This document shows positions 21,171 to 30,416 of a DNA stretch of 31,941 bases, piece after piece. Numbering within the stretch: the stretch's first letter is position 1; each line of letters starts with the position of its first letter. The notes below the pieces were generated by a model. That model worked only from the letters and a program-made list of their open reading frames with translations, ran no database searches and was not told where the DNA came from. Source of the DNA: a virus; the IMG/VR virus record IMGVR_UViG_3300030117_006269, positions 1 to 31,941 of that record, one strand, 5' to 3'. A program made the translations under genes and the position numbers.

Positions 21171-22204
21171 TGGCTGTAAACGCTAGTGCTTACTCACCAA
21201 AGCAATTTTCATTTTTAATAGCAGAGCAGGATGATTTTGGAACAATGAATCTTGATTCTACAGGAGGAGCATCTAATGATGCTAATAATTGGGTAGCAGT
21301 TGATGTTGATTCTGTTGGTAGTCCTACTTTGAATCTAAACCAAGTATTAGAACATAGGACAGGTAGTCGTGTTCTTCAAGCAAGTGATTTTTTTCAAGAT
21401 AATAAAGCTAAAGTTATGGAAATGTCAGTAAGTGGTACTGCTACTACTGAAGCTTTAGATTTAATGTTGGGTAATTTAACGCAAGGCGATACATCTCCTT
21501 ATTTGCTAGCTTGTGATTCAGGTTCTCAAACATTTACAACAGGAACAGCAAATCAAACAGCAAATCAAATACTTTCTATAGCATATAGTTCTCCTTCTAG
21601 TGGAAATACTTTAGCATTTAAAGATTGTTTTTGTACTGCGATTACTTTAAATGGTGATGCAGGAACAGAAGGTGGTAGAATTAAATTTACTGCTACATTT
21701 AAAACAGGAAGTTTGCCTGCTGATTTAACAAATACTGCTATTGCAACAGATACAGCAATTACCAACAATAATTATTTTATGAGTAATTGGGTATCAGATT
21801 ACAGAGTTTTAGCAGGTATAAGTGATGTTCTTGTAAGTAGTTTTTCATTAAATGTTGAAAATGATATGGTTTTTATGGGTGCTACATCAACAGGATATGA
21901 ATCATGTGCAAGAGTTGGTGAAATATCTGCAACAGCAGACTTTACAGTTAAATATGATGATAATACAGATGTATTATTTGAAAATTTCCATGATCAAGTT
22001 TCAGGAGCAGCAGCAGGTGAAGGACAAACTCTTATGTCTACTGACAATACACCTTCTGATGGAGAATTTGAATTTAAATTTGCTAAATCAGTTATGACAA
22101 ATGTAGCTTTTAATGAGGGCGATGCTATGATGTTAGATGTTTCAGTTAAAGCAGTTGGAGCAGGAATTGGATCAAGTGATGCACTATTTGAGGTTGCTTG
22201 TTAA
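21170..22204 (+). CDS. Major tail tube protein
   Basis: 344 residues, low in charge and Thr/Ser/Asn/Gly-rich. The early part (SAYSPKQFSFLIAEQDDFGT), a VMEMSVSGTATTEALDLMLG segment, GGRIKFTATFKTGSLPA and late VSSFSLNVENDMVFMGA resemble siphovirus tube proteins, with alternating strands for a beta-sandwich ring. Position before the frameshifted chaperone and tape measure is the classical order. At 344 residues it is long for a tube protein and may carry an added domain. AAAGGAG before the ATG is strong. Confidence 0.75.
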   Translation: MAVNASAYSPKQFSFLIAEQDDFGTMNLDSTGGASNDANNWVAVDVDSVGSPTLNLNQVLEHRTGSRVLQASDFFQDNKAKVMEMSVSGTATTEALDLMLGNLTQGDTSPYLLACDSGSQTFTTGTANQTANQILSIAYSSPSSGNTLAFKDCFCTAITLNGDAGTEGGRIKFTATFKTGSLPADLTNTAIATDTAITNNNYFMSNWVSDYRVLAGISDVLVSSFSLNVENDMVFMGATSTGYESCARVGEISATADFTVKYDDNTDVLFENFHDQVSGAAAGEGQTLMSTDNTPSDGEFEFKFAKSVMTNVAFNEGDAMMLDVSVKAVGAGIGSSDALFEVAC

Positions 22205-22494
22205 TGGAATCTATAAAATTAAAAACAGGGCGTGAAATAAAAATTAAAGATATATCTCTTGACGAGAGAGATGAAATGCTTGATAGTGTAGAATACACCT
22301 ATGACGATAAAGGTAATGTAGGTGGGGTGAAAATGATGCACTCCACCATTACCAAATGGCTTCGTTATGGGCTTAATGGTCAGGCAAGTGATGAGTTTAT
22401 TTTAGGCTTAACCTTTGAAGAAAGAACTGAAATCTTTTTAAAGATGCAAGAACTTATCTTAACGGGGGAAGGGAACGCCTCCAACTCGAAATAA
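22204..22494 (+). CDS. Tail assembly chaperone, short (G-type) product
   Basis: 96 residues from the ATG at 22204, in a TAATG overlap with the tube gene. Helical, acidic and small (SIKLKTGREIKIKDISLDER ... TKWLRYGLNGQASDEF). It matches the lambda G position between tube and tape measure. A U UUA AAG slippery heptamer at 22437-22443 lies 17 codons before its stop, and the downstream T-type frame has no start codon, so a fraction of ribosomes should shift -1 to make a 238-residue G-T fusion. Confidence 0.75.
   Translation: MESIKLKTGREIKIKDISLDERDEMLDSVEYTYDDKGNVGGVKMMHSTITKWLRYGLNGQASDEFILGLTFEERTEIFLKMQELILTGEGNASNSK
22437..22443 (+). other. Programmed -1 frameshift slippery heptamer
   Basis: T TTA AAG in frame with the chaperone gene fits X-XXY-YYZ exactly. 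The -1 frame has a TGA at 22428-22430, six bases before the heptamer, and is then open to 22919, so the shift must occur between 22431 and 22494. A short G-C hairpin (22464-22468 with 22478-22482) lies 20 bases downstream. Confidence 0.6.
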
Positions 22495-22919
22495 ACATTC
22501 ATTCGGATTGGTGTGGAGGCTGTCAGTACCATACATATCCGTATGATGCACAAGTTCCTGTTTTAATTAATGGAGTTCGTGAAACACGCACATTTAAATG
22601 TGATGAAGATGTATGGCAAGTAATTGATTTATTAATATTAGAGGTAAAACAATCGAATGAAAAAGGTAAAGAGTTTGATATTGCGAAGTCGGTCAATGCT
22701 CAATTACCTTTTTTTTGTTGTAGAAACATTGTTCAATCGAGAAAACATCAAAAAGACATTGAGAGGTATATCTATTGTGAGCAGTTTGGTATATCACCTT
22801 ATAAAGGAAGTTATGGAGAACAGCCTGCAAAGTGGGTTGATAAAGCGTTTATCATTAAAAATGCACTCGCTAAAAAACAAAGGGATGAGATAGATGGCAG
22901 AAGAAAAAATAATAATTAA
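22443..22919 (+). CDS. Tail assembly chaperone T-type extension, expressed by -1 frameshift
   Basis: 158 codons in the -1 frame with no ATG, GTG or TTG anywhere, so independent initiation is very unlikely. The product would continue the G protein as DARTYLNGGRERLQLEINIH, then W-C-G-G-C-Q-Y-H, and hold six Cys (extension positions 24, 27, 53, 92, 93, 112) and a Trp/Lys-rich end. It overlaps the tape-measure start by 26 bases. In lambda-like phages the G-T fusion coats the tape measure during tail assembly. The Cys pairs hint at metal binding, not standard for lambda T. Confidence 0.7.
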   Translation, partial: DARTYLNGGRERLQLEINIHSDWCGGCQYHTYPYDAQVPVLINGVRETRTFKCDEDVWQVIDLLILEVKQSNEKGKEFDIAKSVNAQLPFFCCRNIVQSRKHQKDIERYIYCEQFGISPYKGSYGEQPAKWVDKAFIIKNALAKKQRDEIDGRRKNNN

Positions 22920-24600
22920 TTTTAAAGCTGTAGGAAATAAAGAGCTAACTCGTGCTGTAAGAGAATTAGATAATGCTACTCGTTCATTGCAAGGAAAGCA
23001 GGAAAAATATAATGAACAATCTATTACAGGCATTAGAAATAACAGGCTTCAAAGTAATACTTTTGCTACGCTTCGTTCTAAAATTTTACTTGTAAATTTT
23101 GCTTTGGCAATGGGTGTTAGACAAATGATTCAATTTACAAGACAAGCTGCTAGTTTGCAAGATGTAAATCGTGCATTTAATACATTGCAAGGTGGTGCAA
23201 ACAATGGTACTTTAGCTATAGATAAATTAAAAAAAGCTACTGATGGTACTGTATCAGAATTTGATTTATTTCAACAAGCAAATAATGCAATGATACTAGG
23301 AATTACTAAAAATTCAAGCGAAATGGCTGAAATGTTTGACATAGCACAACGACTTGGTCAAGCTTTAGGTAGAGATACTGCATCATCTGTTGAATCACTT
23401 ATCACAGGTATTGGTCGTCAATCTCGTCTTATGCTTGATAACATTGGTATTATAGTAAAATCAGATGAAGCATATGAAGATTATGCAGAAAAGTTAGGAA
23501 TATCTGCTGAAAAACTAACTGATGCACAAAAGAAAACTGCTTTTTTAGAAGCTACGATGGAATCTGCAAGAGAAAAAGTTGCTAGTTTAGGCGATGAACA
23601 GTTAAGTAATTCACAAAAAATGGAAAAAATGCGTGTAGCAGTTATAGAAGCATCTAATGCACTTGGTGAAGCACTTATGCCTTTAGTAATTCCATTAGCT
23701 AAAGGATTAGAATTACTTGCAAGAGGTGCAGAGGCAGTATTTGATGCTTTTAGTGGAGCTAGTATAAAGGTAGAATTTGAAGCATTGGTAGAAGAATTAG
23801 CTTTTTTAGAATCAGCCGAAAAAGATTTATTAAGCAGATTAGAACAATTTGGTGAATTTAAACCACCTATGATTGCAGGAATGTCTGATGAATTTGTTTC
23901 AAAGTTTGGAGATATGGATTCAAATATACTAGGTATGCTTGAAACATTAGAAATGTTAAGAAATCAAATAAAGCAATTAAAAGAAAGTATTGAAAATGAA
24001 TTAGATGGAGTTGTAGAAAAAACAGGTCTTGCTAAAGCATTAGAAGATATAAATAAATTATTTGATGAGCAAATTAAAAAAGCTAAAGAATCAAGCGAAG
24101 CAATTTCTCAATCTGCAGCAAAACAAGGTATGTCTTATAAAAATGCAGGTCTAGCAGCACAAAACGCAGCAGCACAAGTAATACAAGCAGAAATGGTAAA
24201 AGCTATTGGTAGCTTTATGTCAGATGCTTTTGCTAAATTTGGTATTGCAGGAGTTGTTCTTGCAGCAGGTGCATCTGCAGCAGTTGGCTCTTTGTTTGGT
24301 GGTGCAGTAACAGAAGCAAAAAAATTAAAATTTGAACAAGGTGGTCTTATTGGTGGTCGCAGACATTCACAGGGTGGAACTATTATAGAGGCAGAACAGG
24401 GTGAATTTGTCATGCAAAGAAGTGCAGTACAATCTATTGGAATTGAAAATCTTAATCGTATGAATCAAGGTGGAGGTGGTGGTGCATCAGTAACAGTAAA
24501 TGTATCAGGTAATGTTATGAGCCAAGATTATGTAGAAGGTGAATTAGCAGAGCAAATAAAAGAAGCTATTAGAAAAGGTAATGATTTTGGAGTTTCATAA
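22894..24600 (+). CDS. Tape measure protein
   Basis: 568 residues; by the usual 1.5 angstrom per residue it would set a tail of about 85 nm. N-terminal part typical of tape measures (ELDNATRSLQGKQEKYNEQS), a hydrophobic segment (LRSKILLVNFALAMGVRQMI), the conserved FNTLQGGANNGTLAIDKLKK region, long helices, a hydrophobic Ala/Gly segment (GIAGVVLAAGASAAVGSLFG, about 449-468) and an ending F-E-Q-G-G-L-I-G-G-R-R-H-S-Q-G-G seen in many tape measures. AAGGGATGAG precedes the ATG. It abuts the next gene. Confidence 0.9.
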   Translation: MAEEKIIINFKAVGNKELTRAVRELDNATRSLQGKQEKYNEQSITGIRNNRLQSNTFATLRSKILLVNFALAMGVRQMIQFTRQAASLQDVNRAFNTLQGGANNGTLAIDKLKKATDGTVSEFDLFQQANNAMILGITKNSSEMAEMFDIAQRLGQALGRDTASSVESLITGIGRQSRLMLDNIGIIVKSDEAYEDYAEKLGISAEKLTDAQKKTAFLEATMESAREKVASLGDEQLSNSQKMEKMRVAVIEASNALGEALMPLVIPLAKGLELLARGAEAVFDAFSGASIKVEFEALVEELAFLESAEKDLLSRLEQFGEFKPPMIAGMSDEFVSKFGDMDSNILGMLETLEMLRNQIKQLKESIENELDGVVEKTGLAKALEDINKLFDEQIKKAKESSEAISQSAAKQGMSYKNAGLAAQNAAAQVIQAEMVKAIGSFMSDAFAKFGIAGVVLAAGASAAVGSLFGGAVTEAKKLKFEQGGLIGGRRHSQGGTIIEAEQGEFVMQRSAVQSIGIENLNRMNQGGGGGASVTVNVSGNVMSQDYVEGELAEQIKEAIRKGNDFGVS

Positions 24601-27438
24601 ATGGCAATAGGAATACCTGCAAATTTTAATAATGATATACAAAGCAATCATACTAGTATTGTTCCATTAATTGTTATAAGAACTTATGGTCAAGACAATG
24701 CTATTTATTTATCAACAAATAGTGGAAATATATTGACAGGATTAGGTGTAAATTTTAAGCCACTTTTATTAAATGTTCCATCTTTAAAAGAATCAATAGA
24801 TTTAGAAACAAGAAAATACAAAATAAGTTCAGTTACTTTAGATTGCAGTAATGTAGAATATCAAGGAACAAGATTATCAGATGAAATATATGAAAAATTT
24901 GGTTCTTTGATGAATACAGAGATTAGAATATTTTGGTCATCACCATCAACTACAGATTTAGGTTTTTTTGATATTGTTCCTTATGATCCTGCTGATCCTA
25001 ATCAGTATTTTAGAGCATTTCAAGTATATACAGGAACAGTTAGAAGATATTCACATACAGATGAAAAAGTAAAAATAGAGTTAGAAGATAGATCACAAGC
25101 ATATTTACATAAAGATTTGCCTTTGCCTGAAAATTATTTAGGAACAGGTAAAGATATACCTGATAAATATAAAAATAAACCTATTCCTATGGTTTATGGA
25201 TATGTTGATAAAAGTCCACTTTTGCAAAAATATTCAGAATCAAGTGTAGATGATGATTTGCTTGGACAAATTAAAGGTATTCCTGATATACAATTAGTTC
25301 AAGAAATTGATACAGATAATTGTGAATATTTAAGTCCTGCAATTTATGTTTTTAATAATGATGGTTATAATCATGTTTTACAAGACCAAGAAAAAATTTT
25401 AATTAAAGATGAAGATGGTTTTTCTACTCATAATATTCCTAAACAATATTATATAAGTAACAATATTATTACTTTGCCATCTATTTATAATTTTGATTTT
25501 ACACTTAATGATGATATGGATGATATAGATGCTGCTTTAGAAAATACAAATGTTAAAAATTTAATATCATCAAGATTAATTCAATGTTATAGAGAAAATT
25601 TAATTTCTCATTGGTTAGTTAATCAAATATCAGATGGTGGTATTGGCTATGGTATAACCTCTGAAGAATTTACTGTTGGTGGTGTTAGTGGAAAACCATC
25701 AGGGATTAATAATAATTTTACTTTTGGATATATAGGTGGAAATGGAGGAGAGCAAGGTGTTATAAGTGCAAATATAAATATTTCTGATTTAGCTAATATT
25801 GATTTTCAAACAGGTATTTTAAAAATAATATTTCCTGAAATTAAAGATTTTGACAGTAGTTCAAAAATAGCTTCTGCATTAACAGGTGAATTAGGTGCAT
25901 CTTTTGAATCAGGAGGTGCATCATATCAAGTACAAATTAATTTTTATGATAAAACAGGTTTGAGAGATAATTTAGTTTTAGCAGGAAGCTCTAGTGGGGG
26001 AGTGTTTACAACTCCTGAAATTATAACAACAGCAGATACAAGTTTTAATAATATTTATGATTTTCCAAATAATGAATATACTTTTAAACTAGCACTTACT
26101 TCTATACAAGGTGCAACAAATGCTACATTTAAATTATCTTCCCTTGATGGAAATGAATTAAAACATAAATATTGGTATAATATTAGTTTTAATGATAAAA
26201 TATTTTATGGAAATATTGCAGGTAGATTATCATCAGGAGTAGGAGTTTCACCAACTGCACCTAGTGTAATATCAAATATAATACAAAATGAATTAAATGT
26301 GGATACAGGTAATATAGCAACCTTGCCTACTGAATATTCAGATATGCAATATGCATTTACTGTTCATAAAAAAATTAATTCTAAAAAATTAATAGAAAGT
26401 ATAGCATCAGCATCACCTTTTATACCACATTTTAATAATCAAGGTAGTTTTAAGTTTAATACAATTCCATCTAGTAATCCAAGTTCTGATCATATAATAC
26501 AAGAATCTAAAATTATAGATTTTTCTTATAAAAGAACAAAAATTGAAGATGTAAAAACAAAAGTAGAATTAAAATATAAAATAGATTATGCTAGAGATGA
26601 ATTTGGTAAATCTGTAATAAAGCAAGAAAATAATGCAGATTATTTTGATTATTATGGATTTATAGATAACAATGGAGATGCTATAACTGATCATTCTTTA
26701 TCTACATTAGCAGTTGATGATGATAGGGGTAAATACATAAGAGATGATTTAACTGCTGATAAATTTTGTCAATGGTTATTAGATTATCATAAAAATCAGC
26801 ATTTAATTATGACAGTAAAATTACCATTGTCAGTTGGTTTACCTATTGAGGTTGGTGATATAGTAGAGTTTGACAAGCTACTAGGAGATGTAAAACCTTA
26901 TGGAATAGATTATAAAAATAATTTTATTCTTAATAATCAAAAATTATTTCCTAATTTTATTGTAACATCTACTAATAAAACTTTAGATATGGTTACTATA
27001 GAATGTGAGCAATTACATGAACTTCTTATAAATTTTTTAACTCCTCAATGGACTACTTTATATGGTGAATCTTCTGATGTTTTTCAAGGTGCTGCTATTA
27101 ATACTCCTACAAATTTTGCATATGGTAATATAACAGATACAGCAGATGGTTGGCAAGACAGATTAAAAGCTGAAATCCCATCTATAAAATATATTGGAGA
27201 GTTTAAATTTACAGGTTTAGCAGGTGCAACTCCAATATTTCAATTAACAGGTAATACACAATATTACAATTATGAAGATGATAGTGGTAGTTTAGGTGGC
27301 ATATTAGGATTTTTTGAAGGAGGTGCTATTAGTAATCCTGCAGATGTATGGGTATATGGAATTATATTAGAAGGTGATAGTGAAGTTACCACTAATTATT
27401 TTTCAGGAAACATGAATGTTTTTGGTGAACCAATATGA
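24601..27438 (+). CDS. Tail tip / baseplate hub protein
   Basis: 945 residues, the largest gene here. N-terminal region (SIVPLIVIRTYGQDNAIYLS, later YKISSVTLDCSNVEYQGTRL) and the Y-G-Y-V-D-K-S-P-L-L element resemble distal tail proteins of environmental siphophages. The centre (350-540) is strand-rich, Gly/Asn-rich, maybe carbohydrate-binding. The part near 750-830 (GLPIEVGDIVEFDKLLGDVK, TLDMVTIECEQLHELL) looks like a tail-hub beta domain. Directly downstream of the tape measure, where hub and adhesion proteins lie. Confidence 0.65.
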   Translation: MAIGIPANFNNDIQSNHTSIVPLIVIRTYGQDNAIYLSTNSGNILTGLGVNFKPLLLNVPSLKESIDLETRKYKISSVTLDCSNVEYQGTRLSDEIYEKFGSLMNTEIRIFWSSPSTTDLGFFDIVPYDPADPNQYFRAFQVYTGTVRRYSHTDEKVKIELEDRSQAYLHKDLPLPENYLGTGKDIPDKYKNKPIPMVYGYVDKSPLLQKYSESSVDDDLLGQIKGIPDIQLVQEIDTDNCEYLSPAIYVFNNDGYNHVLQDQEKILIKDEDGFSTHNIPKQYYISNNIITLPSIYNFDFTLNDDMDDIDAALENTNVKNLISSRLIQCYRENLISHWLVNQISDGGIGYGITSEEFTVGGVSGKPSGINNNFTFGYIGGNGGEQGVISANINISDLANIDFQTGILKIIFPEIKDFDSSSKIASALTGELGASFESGGASYQVQINFYDKTGLRDNLVLAGSSSGGVFTTPEIITTADTSFNNIYDFPNNEYTFKLALTSIQGATNATFKLSSLDGNELKHKYWYNISFNDKIFYGNIAGRLSSGVGVSPTAPSVISNIIQNELNVDTGNIATLPTEYSDMQYAFTVHKKINSKKLIESIASASPFIPHFNNQGSFKFNTIPSSNPSSDHIIQESKIIDFSYKRTKIEDVKTKVELKYKIDYARDEFGKSVIKQENNADYFDYYGFIDNNGDAITDHSLSTLAVDDDRGKYIRDDLTADKFCQWLLDYHKNQHLIMTVKLPLSVGLPIEVGDIVEFDKLLGDVKPYGIDYKNNFILNNQKLFPNFIVTSTNKTLDMVTIECEQLHELLINFLTPQWTTLYGESSDVFQGAAINTPTNFAYGNITDTADGWQDRLKAEIPSIKYIGEFKFTGLAGATPIFQLTGNTQYYNYEDDSGSLGGILGFFEGGAISNPADVWVYGIILEGDSEVTTNYFSGNMNVFGEPI

Positions 27439-28088
27439 TAATAAATTCAGCAAATATAAAACCTGCAAAAGTAGCAGATAAACATTATCTAGGTACTTTA
27501 AGCTATACCAATGGTCAAAGAGTAGGTGTAATTAGAAAAAATGGTATTATTATAGATAGCACTTTAATAATTCCATCAATAGTAGATGGTGTATTATCAG
27601 TAGAAAATATTACATTTAATTTAGGCATTGAAACAGATCAAGATAATGAAAAAATATATTACAACAATGCTAGTTTAAAAGTAAAAACCTATAATCAAGG
27701 TATAGATATATTATTAGATAAAATTAATATACCTTTAGAAGTAGATACAGATGCTACGCAGCAGGTATTAGAATTTGTTAATTTTGATACAGAATTGTTT
27801 AAAATACAAGAAGTAGATCAGGATCAAACATTTGATATAATATTTCAGGTTATTGTTAATAACTCTATAGCACAAGAAATATTTGTTAGATTTGAATATA
27901 AGCCATCAAATAATTTAGGTGATGTAAATGGTGATGGTGTTATAGATTTAAGGGATTTAGTAGCATTATCAGACCATGTAGTGCAAGGTAAAGAAATTAA
28001 TAAACCTGAATATGCTGATATAAATAAAACTGATGAAATAACAAAGCATGATGTAATAGAATTGAGCAGGAGAATTTTACATGGCTAA
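27435..28088 (+). CDS. Tail protein with C-terminal dockerin-like domain
   Basis: 217 residues. Residues 1-158 are strand-rich and unassigned. Residues 161-217 look like a type I dockerin: the first calcium loop is perfect (D163, N165, D167, G168, I170, D174), followed by a helix (DLVALSDHVVQG). A second duplicated half (D195-I-N-K-T-D-E-I-T-K-H-D206, then VIELSRRIL) has lost one ligand (Thr199 instead of Asp). In cellulosomes such pairs bind cohesin domains in a Ca-dependent way. ATGA overlap with the hub gene, 8-base overlap with the next gene, so clearly part of the tail operon. Confidence 0.7.
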   Translation: MIINSANIKPAKVADKHYLGTLSYTNGQRVGVIRKNGIIIDSTLIIPSIVDGVLSVENITFNLGIETDQDNEKIYYNNASLKVKTYNQGIDILLDKINIPLEVDTDATQQVLEFVNFDTELFKIQEVDQDQTFDIIFQVIVNNSIAQEIFVRFEYKPSNNLGDVNGDGVIDLRDLVALSDHVVQGKEINKPEYADINKTDEITKHDVIELSRRILHG

Positions 28089-28593
28089 TTTATATTATGG
28101 TGATGGTAATTGTAGTGTGCAAGGTGATATTAGAGCAATACAAATAAACTTTACAGGTGCAATAGAAATAACAGATAAAACAACTGATTCATTTGTAGTA
28201 ACTGCTAAAAATAACAGGGTTATATTTTACCCACTAGGTACAGGAATATTAGCAGATTTATTTGATTATGTAGGAGAATTTAGAATAACATCTGTAAGGG
28301 CAGTAGATTCTAATGCAGATTTTATATCTGTAACTATAAATGAGCAAAATGATTACATACAAAATGTAAATACTAATGCAGAAGATGCTACAATAAATAT
28401 AGATGATATGGATACTACATATATAAAAGATAGAATTATTGTTAGAACAATAGTTTTACCTAGTAAAAAACCTAATCAAATATTAGCAGATGAGTATTTA
28501 TCAGGAGAAATATCACAAGAACAATTAGATGATATAGTGTTAGCTACACCTGCACCACAGGTAACATCTATATCTACAGGAACATCATATTAG
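28081..28593 (+). CDS. Tail-tip associated protein
   Basis: 170 residues. Beta-rich first part (IRAIQINFTGAIEITDKTTD ... FVVTAKNNRVIFYPLGTGIL), with FRITSVRAVDSNADF later and a Ser/Thr/Pro-rich C-terminus. No named family. Its start lies 8 bases inside the dockerin-like gene, indicating coupled expression. Likely a small tip or fibre-attachment protein. Confidence 0.55.
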   Translation: MANLYYGDGNCSVQGDIRAIQINFTGAIEITDKTTDSFVVTAKNNRVIFYPLGTGILADLFDYVGEFRITSVRAVDSNADFISVTINEQNDYIQNVNTNAEDATINIDDMDTTYIKDRIIVRTIVLPSKKPNQILADEYLSGEISQEQLDDIVLATPAPQVTSISTGTSY

Positions 28594-28602
28594 GAGTAAT
28601 TT

Positions 28603-29781
28603 ATGGCAGGTAATTATCAAAATGTAGGCAGACCAAGATTTTGGGTATCAACATTACAATGGTTAGATTCATTAGGGATGATAGATTCTAATGCTAATGA
28701 TACACTATTAAGTGGGAAAAATTATAAAAAATTACCATATATAAATTCTACAGAAGCTACAAATTTCAAGGGTGGAGGAGGTGACCCTTTTGAAATTAGT
28801 TTTGATATAAAAAATTCTGTTAATTGGGCAAATGTTATGCCTGATGATAATAGTTTTTTTATGTTACTTGGACATAATTTTCAAGCTGAAATTATAAATA
28901 ATGTTGATTTTAGAGTAGTATATGGATCAGACAATCAAAATTTAGCACAATCACCATATTTAAATTATGTTAATCTTGGTGAGATTTATAAAAGAAGTCC
29001 ATATCAAGGTTTTTCAATAGGAACAGCAAATAATGCACACAACAATCCATATAATACAATTAAATTATATTTTAGCAATTATACATCGGCAAATGATAAA
29101 CTTTTTTCATCATTTTTATATGGAACATTTTATACAATGCCACATAGTCCTGATTTAAATCTTACTTTAACTAGAGAATATGATGGAACTAAAACATTAG
29201 AAACAAAAGGTGGATCAACACTTACTAATAGTTATTGGAGTAAGCAGCCTAATTGGGGTAATGGGCTACCTGCATGGCATTTATACCAACAAACTAATGC
29301 TAATGCACCTGCATCAGATGTACTTACACCTTTGGCTATAAATGGCAGAAGGGTATGGAATCTATCATTTTCATATTTACAAGATCAAGATGTGTTTCCT
29401 GAAATATCTAATTTAGCAAATTGGGAACATAGGCAACCTGCAAGTGGATTAAGCAATAATAACACTACACCCTATGATGGTGATTATTATTTAAAAAATG
29501 AACAAGATGACTATAATCCTGCAACTGATACAAGTTTAGGATTTGGAGGTAGTTCACCTAGAAATTTTGCACTTTTAAGTGATGCAAGTAATAAAAATTT
29601 TGTATCTCAAGTATTACATAAAACTAATGGTGGTGTATTACCTTTTGTATTTCAACCTGATAGCAACAATTCAAATCCTGATCAATTTGCTATATGTATG
29701 TTTGACCAAAACAACTTTCAATTTAAACAAGTTGCCAACAATGTTTATAATGTTTCTATGACGATTAGAGAGGTGTGGTAA
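28603..29781 (+). CDS. Distal tail protein, possible receptor binding
   Basis: 392 residues; begins MAGNYQNVGRPRFWVSTLQW, rich in Asn, Ser, Tyr and Trp, with long loops. The end (GGVLPFVFQPDSNNSNPDQF, then FKQVANNVYNVSMTIREVW) resembles closing strands of tail-tip proteins in aquatic phages. TAGGAGTAATTT precedes the ATG. Last rightward gene; its stop touches the stop of the leftward NinB-like gene with no gap. Confidence 0.6.
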   Translation: MAGNYQNVGRPRFWVSTLQWLDSLGMIDSNANDTLLSGKNYKKLPYINSTEATNFKGGGGDPFEISFDIKNSVNWANVMPDDNSFFMLLGHNFQAEIINNVDFRVVYGSDNQNLAQSPYLNYVNLGEIYKRSPYQGFSIGTANNAHNNPYNTIKLYFSNYTSANDKLFSSFLYGTFYTMPHSPDLNLTLTREYDGTKTLETKGGSTLTNSYWSKQPNWGNGLPAWHLYQQTNANAPASDVLTPLAINGRRVWNLSFSYLQDQDVFPEISNLANWEHRQPASGLSNNNTTPYDGDYYLKNEQDDYNPATDTSLGFGGSSPRNFALLSDASNKNFVSQVLHKTNGGVLPFVFQPDSNNSNPDQFAICMFDQNNFQFKQVANNVYNVSMTIREVW

Positions 29782-30132
29782 TCAGGGAAGTCTTGATTTT
29801 CTCGGATCACGAACAGGAAAACCTTGTTCTGCTGCATACATAATAACTCTGTCAATATAATCAGAAAATTCATCAACATTCATTTCTTTAGTTGAACCAA
29901 TTTTAAAATGTGCTTTGCAAACATCGTGCATTTCTTCAGCATGATACCCACATTGCCTGCCAAACTCTTTTAGTATTGCCCAATAATAGTTGTTTTGGGC
30001 TGTATTTCGCATTTTAGAGGGCTTAATATCAATATAGCACTCATTACCCTCAATAAGATTTAAATGCTTTGCTAAAGCTTTACTATTATGCCATACTATT
30101 TTGCCATTAATTATTTTAGCTGTAAATCTCAT
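29782..30132 (-). CDS. NinB-like recombination protein
   Basis: 116 residues. The core S-K-M-R-N-T-A-Q-N-N-Y-Y-W (about 39-51), then GYHAEEMHDVCKAHFKIG and EFSDYIDRVIMYAAEQGFPV, matches small phage proteins of the NinB/Orf type (R-S-x2-Q-N-x-Y-W ... EEMHE). Lambda NinB (Orf) helps load recombinases on SSB-coated DNA. ATG at 30132 overlaps the HNH gene stop. Context with RusA and HNH supports recombination. Moderate confidence. Confidence 0.6.
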   Translation of the reverse strand: MRFTAKIINGKIVWHNSKALAKHLNLIEGNECYIDIKPSKMRNTAQNNYYWAILKEFGRQCGYHAEEMHDVCKAHFKIGSTKEMNVDEFSDYIDRVIMYAAEQGFPVRDPRKSRLP

Positions 30133-30416
30133 ATAACAAAAAACCTTCGCAATAAATTAAAAGCATCTTTCCATAAATTTATATTGTATTTATACTCAAA
30201 CTTTTGATTGCCTATCTGATGTCTTTCTGTGTGATGTTTTCTACAAAGAGGAATACAAGTATAATCTTTAAATCCACTTTTATTTGCACCACCCATTCCA
30301 CGAGCTTCCAAGTGATCAGGATCACATGGACTAATACCACAAACCAAGCAAAATTGCCTGCGAATGTAATCAAGATATTTCTTCGATGATAATTTCTGTT
30401 CTTGGTTTTTCATCAT
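30129..30416 (-). CDS. HNH-type endonuclease
   Basis: 95 residues from the ATG at 30416; a TTG at 30458 is possible but has no ribosome site. Zinc-knuckle pairs C-L-V-C and C-x2-H-H frame D-P-D-H-L (candidate catalytic His), followed by G-M-G-G, IPLCRKHHTERHQIG, the normal HNH core. It resembles the small HNH proteins of the NinG/recombination group. Located between RusA and the NinB-like gene, overlapping RusA by 47 bases. Confidence 0.75.
   Translation of the reverse strand: MMKNQEQKLSSKKYLDYIRRQFCLVCGISPCDPDHLEARGMGGANKSGFKDYTCIPLCRKHHTERHQIGNQKFEYKYNINLWKDAFNLLRRFFVI

Noticed and set aside
22464-22470. G GGG GAA as the frameshift site
   Set aside because: It does not fit X-XXY-YYZ (the A-site tRNA would mispair after slipping), while U UUA AAG at 22437 fits exactly and lies inside the permitted window.
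22657-22893. A 78-codon rightward frame starting with ATG inside the chaperone extension
   Set aside because: It is in a different frame from the conserved-looking Cys-rich extension, has no good ribosome site and shows low-complexity Leu/Ser content typical of a shadow frame.
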